The notes below the pieces were generated by a model. The model did no database searches, was not told the origin of the DNA, and was given only the letters and a program-made list of their open reading frames with translations. A stretch of 64,000 bases of DNA from Lentzea californiensis (GTDB lineage Bacteria; Actinomycetota; Actinomycetes; Mycobacteriales; Pseudonocardiaceae), in contig NZ_JANBBE010000009.1 in assembly GCF_024648825.1 (NCBI RefSeq), positions 1 through 64,000 on the forward strand, read 5' to 3'. Position 1 is the stretch's first letter, and each line of letters opens with the position of its first letter. Positions 41,078-49,133 of this stretch are shown in pieces. The position numbers and the translations under genes were made by a program.

Positions 41078-43762
41078 TCACAGACGTGAACGGACCTCGT
41101 CGGCCTTGGGCTCGCCCAGTTCCTCGAACAGGGTCACGGACTCCAGCCAGCACTTCTCCGCGCCACGGCGATCACCGAGGCCGTCCAGCGCCAGCCCGAG
41201 GTTGTCCAGCGACTCGGCCTGCCCGTAGAGGTCACCGATCGCCCGGAACGTCTCCAGCGCCCGTTCGACGTACGACACGGCTTCGGTGAAGTCGAGCAGC
41301 CCCCGGTACACCTCGCCGATGTTGTTGAGCAGGATGGCCTCGCTGTACGGGTCCTTGATGTCCGCGCGGATCTCCAGCGCCCGCAGGTACCGCGCCAGCG
41401 CGACGTCGAACCGGCCCGCGTCGGCGTGCAGCAGCGCGATGTTGTTCAGCGTCACGGCTTCCGTGTGCAGGTCGCCCAGCTCCCGGGCGATCTCGGCGCA
41501 CTGCTCGTAGCACGCCAGCGCGTCCTCGGTGCGGCCCTGCACCATGTGCACGATGCCGATGTTGTTGAGCGTCGGCACCTGCCGAGACCTGTCGCCGGTC
41601 GCGCGGAAGATCGCGAGCGCCTGCTGGTTGCAGTCGATGGACTCGTCGTGCCGCCGGACCTCGCGCAGCGCGATGCCCAGCGTGATCAGCATCCGGCCCT
41701 CGGCGTCGCGGTCGCCGACCGACCGTGCGGCGGCCAGCGCCACGCCGTGCGTGTCGATCCAGTCCGCCCAGTGCTTGCGCAGGTTGAAGAAGTCCCACAG
41801 GCATTGAGCGAGGCTCCAGCACTGCTCGGGCAGTTCGTGCTGGGCGGCGTCGCGGATCGCGGCGACGAGGTTCGCGCGTTCGGTGTCGCACCACAGCAGG
41901 GCCTCGTCGCGGTCCGCGAACGTGCGCGGGTGCACAGCCGGGTCAGGCGGGCCGATCTCCAGCTTGCGCTGCGGGTTGAGCTGCTGCGCGCTGTGCCAGG
42001 ACGTGTGCACGTACCAGTCGAGCACCCGGCGCCGCGCCAGCGCACGGGCGGGCGGCGGGTCGGCGGCCATGACCTGTTCGACGGCGTATGCGCGCAACAG
42101 GTCGTGCAGGCTGTAGCGGCCGGGAGTGTGCTGTTGCAGCAGGTGTTCGTCGAGCAGCGTCTCCAGCAGGTCGCCCGCCTCGTACGCGGTCAGCCCGGCG
42201 AGTGCGGCGGCCGAGTCGGCGGTGACGTCTTCTCCCGGGTGGAGTCCGAGGAGGCGAAACAGGCGCCTCTGGTTCTCCGGCAACGCCTGGTACGAGAGGT
42301 CGAACACGCCCCTGGTGCCGAGGCCTCCTCCCCGTTCGAGCCGGTCCACCAGGTCCTGTATCGTCCACTGTGGACGGCGGGCCAGGCGTTTCGCGGCGAG
42401 CGCGACGGCGATCGGCAGGTGCCCGCACAGCTCCGCGATCCGTTCCGCGGCCTCGTGATCGGCCCTCACCCGGTCCTCGCCGGCGATCCGGGAGAGCAGC
42501 GCGAGTGCCTCGCCGGACGTGAAGACGTCGAGGAGGACCGACTGCGCGCCGTCCAGCCGCAGCAGCGTGCGACGGCTGGTGATCAGGACCATGCAGCTGG
42601 AACCGCCGGGCAGCAACGGCCGCACCTGGTCCTCACCGGCGGCGTTGTCGAGCAGCACCAGCGTGCGCTTGCCCGTCAGCCGGTCGCGGTAGAGCGCCGC
42701 CCGTTCCTCCAGCGACTCCGGGATCTGCCCGCCGGGCACGCCCAGCAGCCGCAGGAAGCTCTCCAGCACGGCGGACGGGTCGGCGGGCAGCTCGTCGGCG
42801 TCGAAGCCGTGCAAGTCGGCCCACAGTTGCACGTCCGGGTAATGCTGAACGAGCCGGTGGGCCGCGCGCACAGCCAGTTTCGTCTTGCCGACACCGGCCA
42901 TGCCCTCGATCGCGGAGATCACGACGGTGGTCTGCGGTCCCGGCTCGCACAGCCGCCGCAGCTCGGACTCGCGCCCGGTGAACTCCGCGATGTCCATCGG
43001 CAGCTGGCGGTGCGCGCTCAAGGCCGCGGGAGAGGGCACCCGGCTTTCGAGGACCACCTGCTGCAACTGGCGCAACCGCGCTCCGGGCTCGACGCCGACC
43101 TGCTCGATCATGTGCCTGCGGGCCGTCGCGTAGGCCTCGAGTGCCTCGTTGCGGCGGCCGGAGCGGTCCAGGGCCAGCATCAGCAGCGCCCAGAGCTCCT
43201 CGCGCAGCGGGTGCAGTGCCGTCTCCCGCCGCAACCGGTCGATCACGTCGTCGAACCGGCCCAGTTCCAGCGACGCCTTGGCGAACCGCTCGACGGCCGT
43301 GAGCCGGCGTTCCTGGATCCGGGTGAACTCCGCGCGAAGCAACGGGCCCGCGTTCAGCTCGGCGGTCGGGATGCCGTGCCACCTGGCCAGCGCCTGGCCG
43401 AACAGGCCAGCCGCGGCCTCCGTGTCGCCGTCCGCGAGCGCGTCCTCCCCTTCGTGCACCAGCCGGTCGAACGAGTCGAGGTCCAGTTCGCCGGGCTCGA
43501 CCACGAGCTGGTAGCCGTGGCCGGCCTTGGTCTTCAGCCGGTCACCGAGGACCTTGCGCAACCCGGCGACGTAGGTGCGGAGGTTCGACTCGGGCGACAC
43601 CGGCGGGGAATCCCAGACCGCGTCCGTCAGCTGTGCGACGCTGACGGCCTCGTTGGCGTGCAGCAGCAGCATGGTGAGCACCGCGCGCTGCCGGGGGCCG
43701 CCCAGCTCCAGCACCGTGCCCGCCCGCCGTACCGCCAGCGAGCCGAGCAGCAGGAACTCCAC
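41078..43762 (-). CDS. AfsR/SARP-family regulator: OmpR-like DNA-binding, BTAD, NB-ARC, TPR
   Basis: An 894-aa activator. Residues 1-95 are the winged helix (LGGPRQRAVLTMLLLHANEAVSVAQLTDAVW ... YVAGLRKVLG), 100-245 the bacterial transcriptional activation domain, about 265-520 an NB-ARC ATPase with Walker A GMAGVGKTKL, and 650-890 TPR repeats (TLNNIGIVHMVQGRTEDALACYEQCAEIA). I chose the GTG at 43762, which has GAGGAG upstream and begins at VEFLLLGSLAV as the family does. Directly upstream of lazA with a 105-bp gap, it is the likely thiopeptide cluster activator, possibly also co-transcribed. Confidence 0.88.
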   Translation of the reverse strand: MEFLLLGSLAVRRAGTVLELGGPRQRAVLTMLLLHANEAVSVAQLTDAVWDSPPVSPESNLRTYVAGLRKVLGDRLKTKAGHGYQLVVEPGELDLDSFDRLVHEGEDALADGDTEAAAGLFGQALARWHGIPTAELNAGPLLRAEFTRIQERRLTAVERFAKASLELGRFDDVIDRLRRETALHPLREELWALLMLALDRSGRRNEALEAYATARRHMIEQVGVEPGARLRQLQQVVLESRVPSPAALSAHRQLPMDIAEFTGRESELRRLCEPGPQTTVVISAIEGMAGVGKTKLAVRAAHRLVQHYPDVQLWADLHGFDADELPADPSAVLESFLRLLGVPGGQIPESLEERAALYRDRLTGKRTLVLLDNAAGEDQVRPLLPGGSSCMVLITSRRTLLRLDGAQSVLLDVFTSGEALALLSRIAGEDRVRADHEAAERIAELCGHLPIAVALAAKRLARRPQWTIQDLVDRLERGGGLGTRGVFDLSYQALPENQRRLFRLLGLHPGEDVTADSAAALAGLTAYEAGDLLETLLDEHLLQQHTPGRYSLHDLLRAYAVEQVMAADPPPARALARRRVLDWYVHTSWHSAQQLNPQRKLEIGPPDPAVHPRTFADRDEALLWCDTERANLVAAIRDAAQHELPEQCWSLAQCLWDFFNLRKHWADWIDTHGVALAAARSVGDRDAEGRMLITLGIALREVRRHDESIDCNQQALAIFRATGDRSRQVPTLNNIGIVHMVQGRTEDALACYEQCAEIARELGDLHTEAVTLNNIALLHADAGRFDVALARYLRALEIRADIKDPYSEAILLNNIGEVYRGLLDFTEAVSYVERALETFRAIGDLYGQAESLDNLGLALDGLGDRRGAEKCWLESVTLFEELGEPKADEVRSRL

Positions 43763-44013
43763 AGGTCGATCGCTCCTCGATGATCCAGGTCTTGGGGTGC
43801 ACAGCCATCCTCGCGCACTTCCTGACGGTCTGTGCACGGCCTGGGCGAAATCTGTGCACGCCCCCTGTCATCTTTGTGTCCAGATCCGGTACCTGCGCCG
43901 CCGGGCCCGAACTCCCGGGAGTGGGGGTCGGCGCAGTTGCCGGGTCCGGTTCCCCCAGAACCCGGCCGGCGTGTGAAAAGTCACCGCGCACGTCGGCCAA
44001 CTACCGCAAGACC

Positions 44014-44054
44014 GGTGGCCCGGTACGGGTCCCCCAGACTGAAACCGGGCCACC
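44014..44054 (-). terminator. Hairpin downstream of tetR within the 308-bp gap 43763-44070
   Basis: GGTGGCCCGG (44014-44023) and CCGGGCCACC (44045-44054) are exact reverse complements with a 21-base loop, 17 bases past the tetR stop. The remainder of the gap shows no gene; it should hold the promoter of the AfsR-like gene. Confidence 0.55.
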
Positions 44055-44070
44055 ACCTTGCGGTCGACCT

Positions 44071-44694
44071 TCAGCCCGCCCAGCGGGCTCGCAGGGTTCG
44101 GGTGAACTCCTCGAACTCCGCCGTCATCGACACCTCGTCCGGTTGGAGCAGCCACTGCTGCTGCAACCCGTCGATCACGGCGATCGTCGTGCGCACCACC
44201 GAGTCGACCGGAGCCGCTGCCGCGATCTCCCCTCGTTCCTGACCGGTGCGCACGGCATCGGTCAGCCATCGCCGCAGTCCGCTGTAATGCCGTCGCACCC
44301 ACGTGTGCGCGGGATGGCCGGGTTCGGTCGCCTCGGCGGCCAGCCGCACGAACAGGCCGACCAAGTGCGGACGCGCCGAGTTGCGCGCCACCAGGGCGGT
44401 CAGCGCGTCGAACGCCGCCCAGCCCAGCGGCGGACCCCCGCCGCCGGTCAGGAAATCGCCGTCCTGCCGGTCGCGTTCCTCCAGCACGGCCGTCAGCAGC
44501 GCCGCCTTGCTCGGGAAGTGGTGCAGCAGGCCGGACTGCGACAGCCCGGACCTCGCCGCCACGGCCGCGACCGACGTCCCCTTGAAGCCCGTCAGCGCGA
44601 ACAGTTCGGTCGCGACGGCCACGGCCTTGGCCCTGGACTCCTCGCCGGAGACGTCCACCCGCGACTTGGCCCGGTACCGGGGCGGGACCGACAC
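44071..44694 (-). CDS. TetR-family repressor
   Basis: A 207-aa TetR regulator: N-terminal helix-turn-helix (FALTGFKGTSVAAVAARSGLSQSGLLHHFPSKAALLTAVLEERD) and an all-helical ligand domain. GTG start with GAGG upstream, 9 bases after the GH3 stop, so it is co-transcribed with the glucosidase. The perfect palindrome at 47053-47074 upstream of the GH3 gene is its probable operator, giving autoregulation and control of sugar use. Confidence 0.9.
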   Translation of the reverse strand: MSVPPRYRAKSRVDVSGEESRAKAVAVATELFALTGFKGTSVAAVAARSGLSQSGLLHHFPSKAALLTAVLEERDRQDGDFLTGGGGPPLGWAAFDALTALVARNSARPHLVGLFVRLAAEATEPGHPAHTWVRRHYSGLRRWLTDAVRTGQERGEIAAAAPVDSVVRTTIAVIDGLQQQWLLQPDEVSMTAEFEEFTRTLRARWAG

Positions 44695-44703
44695 GGCGTC
44701 ACC

Positions 44704-47031
44704 TCACTCCTGATCAGCGGGCAGGGTAACGCGGACGTCGCCGAGCCCGCGGGCGATCAGCGCCTCACCGCCGGTCAGCGGGTGCCAGCCGTCCGCCCAG
44801 ACCCGTTGGGCCCGCGCGTCGCACGGCACCTCCACCCGCACGGTCTGCCCTGCCTCGACGTCCGCCACCGCGAAACCGACGAGACGGACCGTCTCGTCTC
44901 GCGGGCGGAGGTAGACCTGCACGACCTCACGGCCGGCGCGTTCGCCGGTGTTGGTGAGCCCGACCGAGACCGAGGCGAGCACGCCGTCCACAGTGGACGT
45001 ACGCGCGTCCCCGTACTCCCAGGTCGTGTAGCCGAGACCGTGGCCGAACCAGAACAACGGCTCGGATGCGCCCCGGTAACCGATCGCGGTGCCTTCGGAG
45101 TACACCAGCTCGCCGTCGGACGGGATCAACGGCAGGGCGTCGGCGTCGGAGCGGGGGAACGTCGTGACCAAGCGCCCCGCCGGTTCGATGTCGCCGAGCA
45201 ACGCGGCTGCCACGGCGTCACCGGCCTCCTGGCCCGGCAGTCCGGCCCACAGCACGGCGTCGACCTGTGCGAGCCACGGCATGAGCACCGGCGTGGCGGC
45301 GTTCACCACGACGACCGTTTGTTTCGCGGCCGCCGCTACTGCTGCGACCAGCGCGTCCTGCTCGCCGGGCAACGCGAGCGTGGTCTTGTCGAAGCCCTCG
45401 GTCTCCTGCTCCTCGGTGAGCCCGACGACCACGACCGCGACGTCCGCCTCCCGTGCGGCCCGTACCGCGGCACCGATCGCGTCGGCGGGAGCGCGGGGGA
45501 CCGGCTGGGTGATCAGGCCGACCAGCGCACTGGCCTCGCGGACGCGCGCCGTGATCCGGTCACCCGGCGACAGCAGCACCTCGGCCGTCCAGTGCGGCGG
45601 CTTGAGCAGTGCTTCCTCGACGATGCCGTTCGCCCAGGCCAGAAGTGTGGCGTGCTGCCGTCCGCCAATGTCGATCGTCCAGTCGCCGAAGCCGCGCACG
45701 CCGACCAGCAGCCGCGCCGGCTCGTCCAGCACGACCTCGCCGGACACCTCGATCGACGCGGCGCCCTGCGCCCAGCCGCCATAGGCCGCGAGTTCGGCGA
45801 TCTCCATCTCGCGGGTGGCCAGCACCTGGCCGTCGGCGTCGTACGTCGTGGCGCGGATGTCCTTCAGCACCCCGGCGCTGGGAGCGGCGTACCGGACCCG
45901 GACATCCACACCGTCCACAACGGACACCGAGGAGCCGAGCCGCGAGGTCAGGCCGTCCGCGATGCTGATGACGTGCGGTGGCCGGACACCGGCGGAACCA
46001 CCGCCCTGCGCGACGGTGTCGGTCGCGTGGCGCCCGATCAGTGCGACACTGGACTCCGGCAACGGCAGCACGCCGGAGTTCTTCAGCACGGTCATGCCAC
46101 CTGCCGCGAACCTGCGCAGCTGCTCCCGGCGCACCGCGCTGTCCGGTGCGGGCAGGTCCTGGGGCCACGAGCGCTGCTCGCCGAACGCCCCGGTCCGCGA
46201 CGCCAGGAGCAGCAGCCGGGTCAGGTGGTCGTCGACGACCGGCTCCGCGACCTCGCCCGCCCGCACGGCCGCGACCAGTTCGTCCTCCCACGGACCGCCA
46301 GGGCCGGGCATGACCAGGTCGAGACCGCCGTTGGCGCTCGCCGCGGTGGACTTCGTGGCGAACCAGTCCGACATGACCAGTCCGTCGAACCCCCACTCGC
46401 CCTTCAGCACTCCCTCGACGAGCTCGGTGTGCTCGGTCGCGGGGATGCCGTTGACGTTGTTGTAGGCCGCCATGACCGCCCACGGCGCGGAGTCCTCGAC
46501 CACGATCTCGAACGGCAGGAGGTAGACCTCGCGCAACGCCTTCTCGTCCAGCACCATGCTCGCCGTGCGCCGCTCGGTCTCGGACTCGTTGGCCACGTAG
46601 TGCTTCGGCGTCGCCGCGATGCCCTTGCCTTGCAGGCCGCGCACGTAGGCGGCCGCGATGACGCCGGTGAGCAGCGGGTCCTCGCTGTAGGCCTCGAAGA
46701 GCCGGCCGCCGAGCGCCGTGCGGTGCAGGTTGATCGTCGGGCCGAGCACGACGTGGACCTGTTGTGCCGCCGCCTCGTCCGCGAGCACCTCACCGACCTC
46801 GCGCGCCAGTGCCACGTCCCAGTGCTGGGCGAGCAAAGTCGCGTTCGGCAGCACGCACGCGATCGTGCCGCCCCTGAGCTCGGCGCCGCGGACCCCCGTC
46901 GGGCCGTCGGACAGCTTCAGCGACGCCAGGCCGATCTCCGGCTCCGCGTGCAGCGCGAACAGCGCGGAACCGGTGAGCAGCCGGACCTTCCGCGGCAGGT
47001 CCAGCCGGGCGATCGCCTTCTCGATGTCCAT
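44704..47031 (-). CDS. Glycoside hydrolase family 3 beta-glucosidase
   Basis: A 775-aa intracellular GH3 enzyme (no signal peptide). N-terminal (beta/alpha)8 domain with KLSDGPTGVRG, TPKHYVANESETERR, and the catalytic nucleophile Asp in GLVMSDWFATKST. The alpha/beta sandwich with a PA14-like insert (about residues 380-490, YAAPSAGVLKDI...) is followed by a C-terminal fibronectin-III domain (YLRPRDETVRLVGFAVADV). It releases glucose or related sugars from beta-glycosides or natural-product glycosides. It forms an operon with tetR and diverges from the MFS exporter. Confidence 0.92.
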   Translation of the reverse strand: MDIEKAIARLDLPRKVRLLTGSALFALHAEPEIGLASLKLSDGPTGVRGAELRGGTIACVLPNATLLAQHWDVALAREVGEVLADEAAAQQVHVVLGPTINLHRTALGGRLFEAYSEDPLLTGVIAAAYVRGLQGKGIAATPKHYVANESETERRTASMVLDEKALREVYLLPFEIVVEDSAPWAVMAAYNNVNGIPATEHTELVEGVLKGEWGFDGLVMSDWFATKSTAASANGGLDLVMPGPGGPWEDELVAAVRAGEVAEPVVDDHLTRLLLLASRTGAFGEQRSWPQDLPAPDSAVRREQLRRFAAGGMTVLKNSGVLPLPESSVALIGRHATDTVAQGGGSAGVRPPHVISIADGLTSRLGSSVSVVDGVDVRVRYAAPSAGVLKDIRATTYDADGQVLATREMEIAELAAYGGWAQGAASIEVSGEVVLDEPARLLVGVRGFGDWTIDIGGRQHATLLAWANGIVEEALLKPPHWTAEVLLSPGDRITARVREASALVGLITQPVPRAPADAIGAAVRAAREADVAVVVVGLTEEQETEGFDKTTLALPGEQDALVAAVAAAAKQTVVVVNAATPVLMPWLAQVDAVLWAGLPGQEAGDAVAAALLGDIEPAGRLVTTFPRSDADALPLIPSDGELVYSEGTAIGYRGASEPLFWFGHGLGYTTWEYGDARTSTVDGVLASVSVGLTNTGERAGREVVQVYLRPRDETVRLVGFAVADVEAGQTVRVEVPCDARAQRVWADGWHPLTGGEALIARGLGDVRVTLPADQE

Positions 47032-47052
47032 GCCGTCGAGCAGACCAGAAGG

Positions 47053-47074
47053 ACCGACCGAGTACTCGGTCGGT
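47053..47074. promoter_or_regulatory. Perfect 22-bp palindrome, predicted TetR operator
   Basis: ACCGACCGAGT (47053-47063) is followed immediately by its exact reverse complement (to 47074). It starts 21 bases upstream of the GH3 ATG, in the 182-bp gap before the small ORF and MFS gene. Length and perfect symmetry fit a TetR dimer site; it may control both directions. Confidence 0.85.
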
Positions 47075-47213
47075 ATGTCTTGCCGTTACCGTTCGGTTAT
47101 CTCGCCGTGATGCGGCGGGGGGTTGGGTTCGAAGCACGGACGCCGGACCGATGCAGTCGATGGGGCAGGTGTTAGGAGTCGTCTCCGCGCGCGTGCTTGC
47201 TAACGTTGTGTTC

Positions 47214-47294
47214 ATGCTGGGGGGCATGGTTCACCGTGTGCGGACGTTCGTGTCCTCCGCGCACCACCTGTTGCGACGAGCGGTGCTCGACTGA
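47214..47294 (+). CDS. Possible 26-aa leader ORF coupled to the MFS gene
   Basis: ATG at 47214 opens a 26-codon frame (MLGGMVHRVRTFVSSAHHLL...) whose TGA overlaps the MFS ATG (TGATG). No strong SD is seen before it, but such coupling could set the MFS translation level. It may be chance. Confidence 0.35.
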   Translation: MLGGMVHRVRTFVSSAHHLLRRAVLD

Positions 47295-48565
47295 TGGGTC
47301 GTCGCGCGTTCGCGTTGCTGTGGGGCGGCCAGGTGGTGTCCCTCACCGGGTCCGGCGCCGCCACCTTCGCGCTGAGCATGGCGGTGTACGCGGCGACCGG
47401 ACAGGCCGCCGCGCTCGCCCTCGTGCTCGCCGCGAAGTTCGTCACGAGCATCTACCTCGCGCCGCTGGCGGGGGCGGTCGCGGACCACTTCCCGCGGCGC
47501 GCGGTGATCATCACCTGCGACGTGGCGCTCGCCTGCTGCGCACTGGTGCTCGCGGCGCTCGCCACGTCGCTCACGCCCGGCGTGATCGGTGCCATCATCG
47601 CGGTGGTGGCGCTGTCCGGCCTCGTCGACGCTGCCCTCTCGGTGAGCCTGGCCGCCTCGGTGCGGCAACTGCGCGGCGAGGCGGACCTCACCAAGGTGAA
47701 CGGGATGGTGTCGTTCGTCGAGAACCTGCCGACGTTCGCCGGTCCGGTGCTCGGCGCCGCCGTGTACAGCTTCGCGAGCCCGTCGCTCGTGTTCCTGTTC
47801 GACGCCGTGAGCTTCACGGTCGCCGCGTGCCTGGCACTGGCGGCCCGCTGGGACTCCACCCCGGCCGGACCGAAACGGCCGCTGCGCCCGTTCGCCGGGG
47901 CGGCCGAGGGGGTGCGGTACATCCTGCGCGACCGCAGGTTCAGGCGGCTGCAGCTCTCCTTCGCCTGGAACAACTTCTTCAACGGCATGGGCGCGGCCGT
48001 GCTGACGGCGTTCGTGCTCACCTCCGCGGACGACCCGGAGTGGAACCTCGCGCTCTACAACATCGCGAGCTCCGCGGGACTCCTGCTCGGTGCGTCCGCG
48101 GTCGTCCTGCTCGCAGGCCGGGTGCCCCGGCGGTTCCTCATCGGCGGCGGGGTGCTCGCCGGTGGTCTGGTGGGCAGGGTCGCGCTGGTGGCGACCGCGC
48201 TGCCGTGGGCGTGGGCGGTGTCCGGCTGCGCGCGCAACATCGCCGTGCAGGTGACCAACGCGCCGCTCACCGCGATCTGGCAGGAGCGCGTCCCGCCGGA
48301 GAGGCAGGCGACCGTGTTCGGCGCGCGACGGCTGCTCGGCCAGGGTCCCTACCCGGTCGCCGTGCTGCTCGGCGGCGTGCTGACCGACCACCTGGTGTCC
48401 GCGGCCACGTTGCTGCTCCTGCTCGGAGCGGCCGAGGTCGTCGTCGGGCTCACCCTGCTCGCCGGCAGGGCCGTCGCCGAACTGAGCGAGGCACCCGCCG
48501 CGACCCCGGCTCCCGCCGGTGGGGGTGTGAAGACGCCGGCCATCCCGCCTGACGCGGATCGCTGA
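47294..48565 (+). CDS. MFS-family exporter
   Basis: A 423-aa major facilitator protein with about 12 membrane helices, of the drug/enterobactin exporter-like type (opening FALLWGGQVVSLTGSGAATFALSMAVY, loop 2-3 motif APLAGAVADHFPRRAVII, and VNGMVSFVENLPTFAGPVLGA). It diverges from the GH3/tetR unit across the palindrome, so the TetR protein may control it. Whether it exports a sugar-linked compound or another metabolite is unknown. The stop is one base from the convergent membrane-protein gene. Confidence 0.88.
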   Translation: MGRRAFALLWGGQVVSLTGSGAATFALSMAVYAATGQAAALALVLAAKFVTSIYLAPLAGAVADHFPRRAVIITCDVALACCALVLAALATSLTPGVIGAIIAVVALSGLVDAALSVSLAASVRQLRGEADLTKVNGMVSFVENLPTFAGPVLGAAVYSFASPSLVFLFDAVSFTVAACLALAARWDSTPAGPKRPLRPFAGAAEGVRYILRDRRFRRLQLSFAWNNFFNGMGAAVLTAFVLTSADDPEWNLALYNIASSAGLLLGASAVVLLAGRVPRRFLIGGGVLAGGLVGRVALVATALPWAWAVSGCARNIAVQVTNAPLTAIWQERVPPERQATVFGARRLLGQGPYPVAVLLGGVLTDHLVSAATLLLLLGAAEVVVGLTLLAGRAVAELSEAPAATPAPAGGGVKTPAIPPDADR

Positions 48566-48566
48566 G

Positions 48567-49133
48567 CTATCCGCGGTCCTCGAGGTAGCGGGTGTGGTCG
48601 GCCTGCCGTTGCGCGTCGGCCGCGTGGAACCGTTCCGCGGTCCTCCTCGAGTCGGCGTGCAGCAAGTCCAGCTGCCGCACCAGTTCCGTGCCCGAACCAC
48701 GTGCGGCTGCGTACCACCACGGCAGGTTCAGGTAGGTCTGCACGGACAGCGGCAGGTCGGTGCCGACGAGCCGGGTGACGGCGTGCAGGGCGTCCGGGTC
48801 GGCGCGCAGTGCGCGGGGGCGGTCGAGCATGCCGCGCAGGACCTCGGCGATCTCCGCGATCTTCGGCGCTACCTCGTCCGGCACTCGCAGGCCCCGGACC
48901 CGTTGCGCCAGCGCGTCCAACTCGGATCGCAGCGCGCCCGCTTCCTCCTCCGGATCGGTCACCAGGGTGATCCGCTCGGGCGGCGCGGCCAGGGCACCCA
49001 CGCCGTAGAGGCCGATCACGACGACGACCCAGTACGACCCGGCGAGTCCGGCGAAGTGCAGGGCGAGGCCGATCAGCCCGCCCACACAGCCTGCCAGGTT
49101 CTTCCAGGAGGCCAGGTACCTACTGATAGCCAC
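48567..49133 (-). CDS. Membrane-anchored helical protein at the end of the telA operon
   Basis: A 188-aa protein with two hydrophobic segments (about residues 10-50) and a long cytosolic helical tail (LRSELDALAQRVRGLRVPDEVAPKIAEIAEVL...). It overlaps the VWA gene 3' end by 14 bases, so it is in the same operon. No family is recognised; 5-bromo-4-chloroindolyl phosphate hydrolysis-like proteins of TelA loci have a similar layout. Confidence 0.7.
   Translation of the reverse strand: MAISRYLASWKNLAGCVGGLIGLALHFAGLAGSYWVVVVIGLYGVGALAAPPERITLVTDPEEEAGALRSELDALAQRVRGLRVPDEVAPKIAEIAEVLRGMLDRPRALRADPDALHAVTRLVGTDLPLSVQTYLNLPWWYAAARGSGTELVRQLDLLHADSRRTAERFHAADAQRQADHTRYLEDRG

Noticed and set aside
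43780..47175. 1131-codon plus-strand open frame
   Set aside because: Antisense to tetR and the GH3 gene; no family features, typical GC-rich artefact.
47294..48565. MFS gene as the thiopeptide exporter
   Set aside because: It is 6 kb from the precursor, on the other strand, and next to a TetR/GH3 operator; nothing links it to the laz genes.
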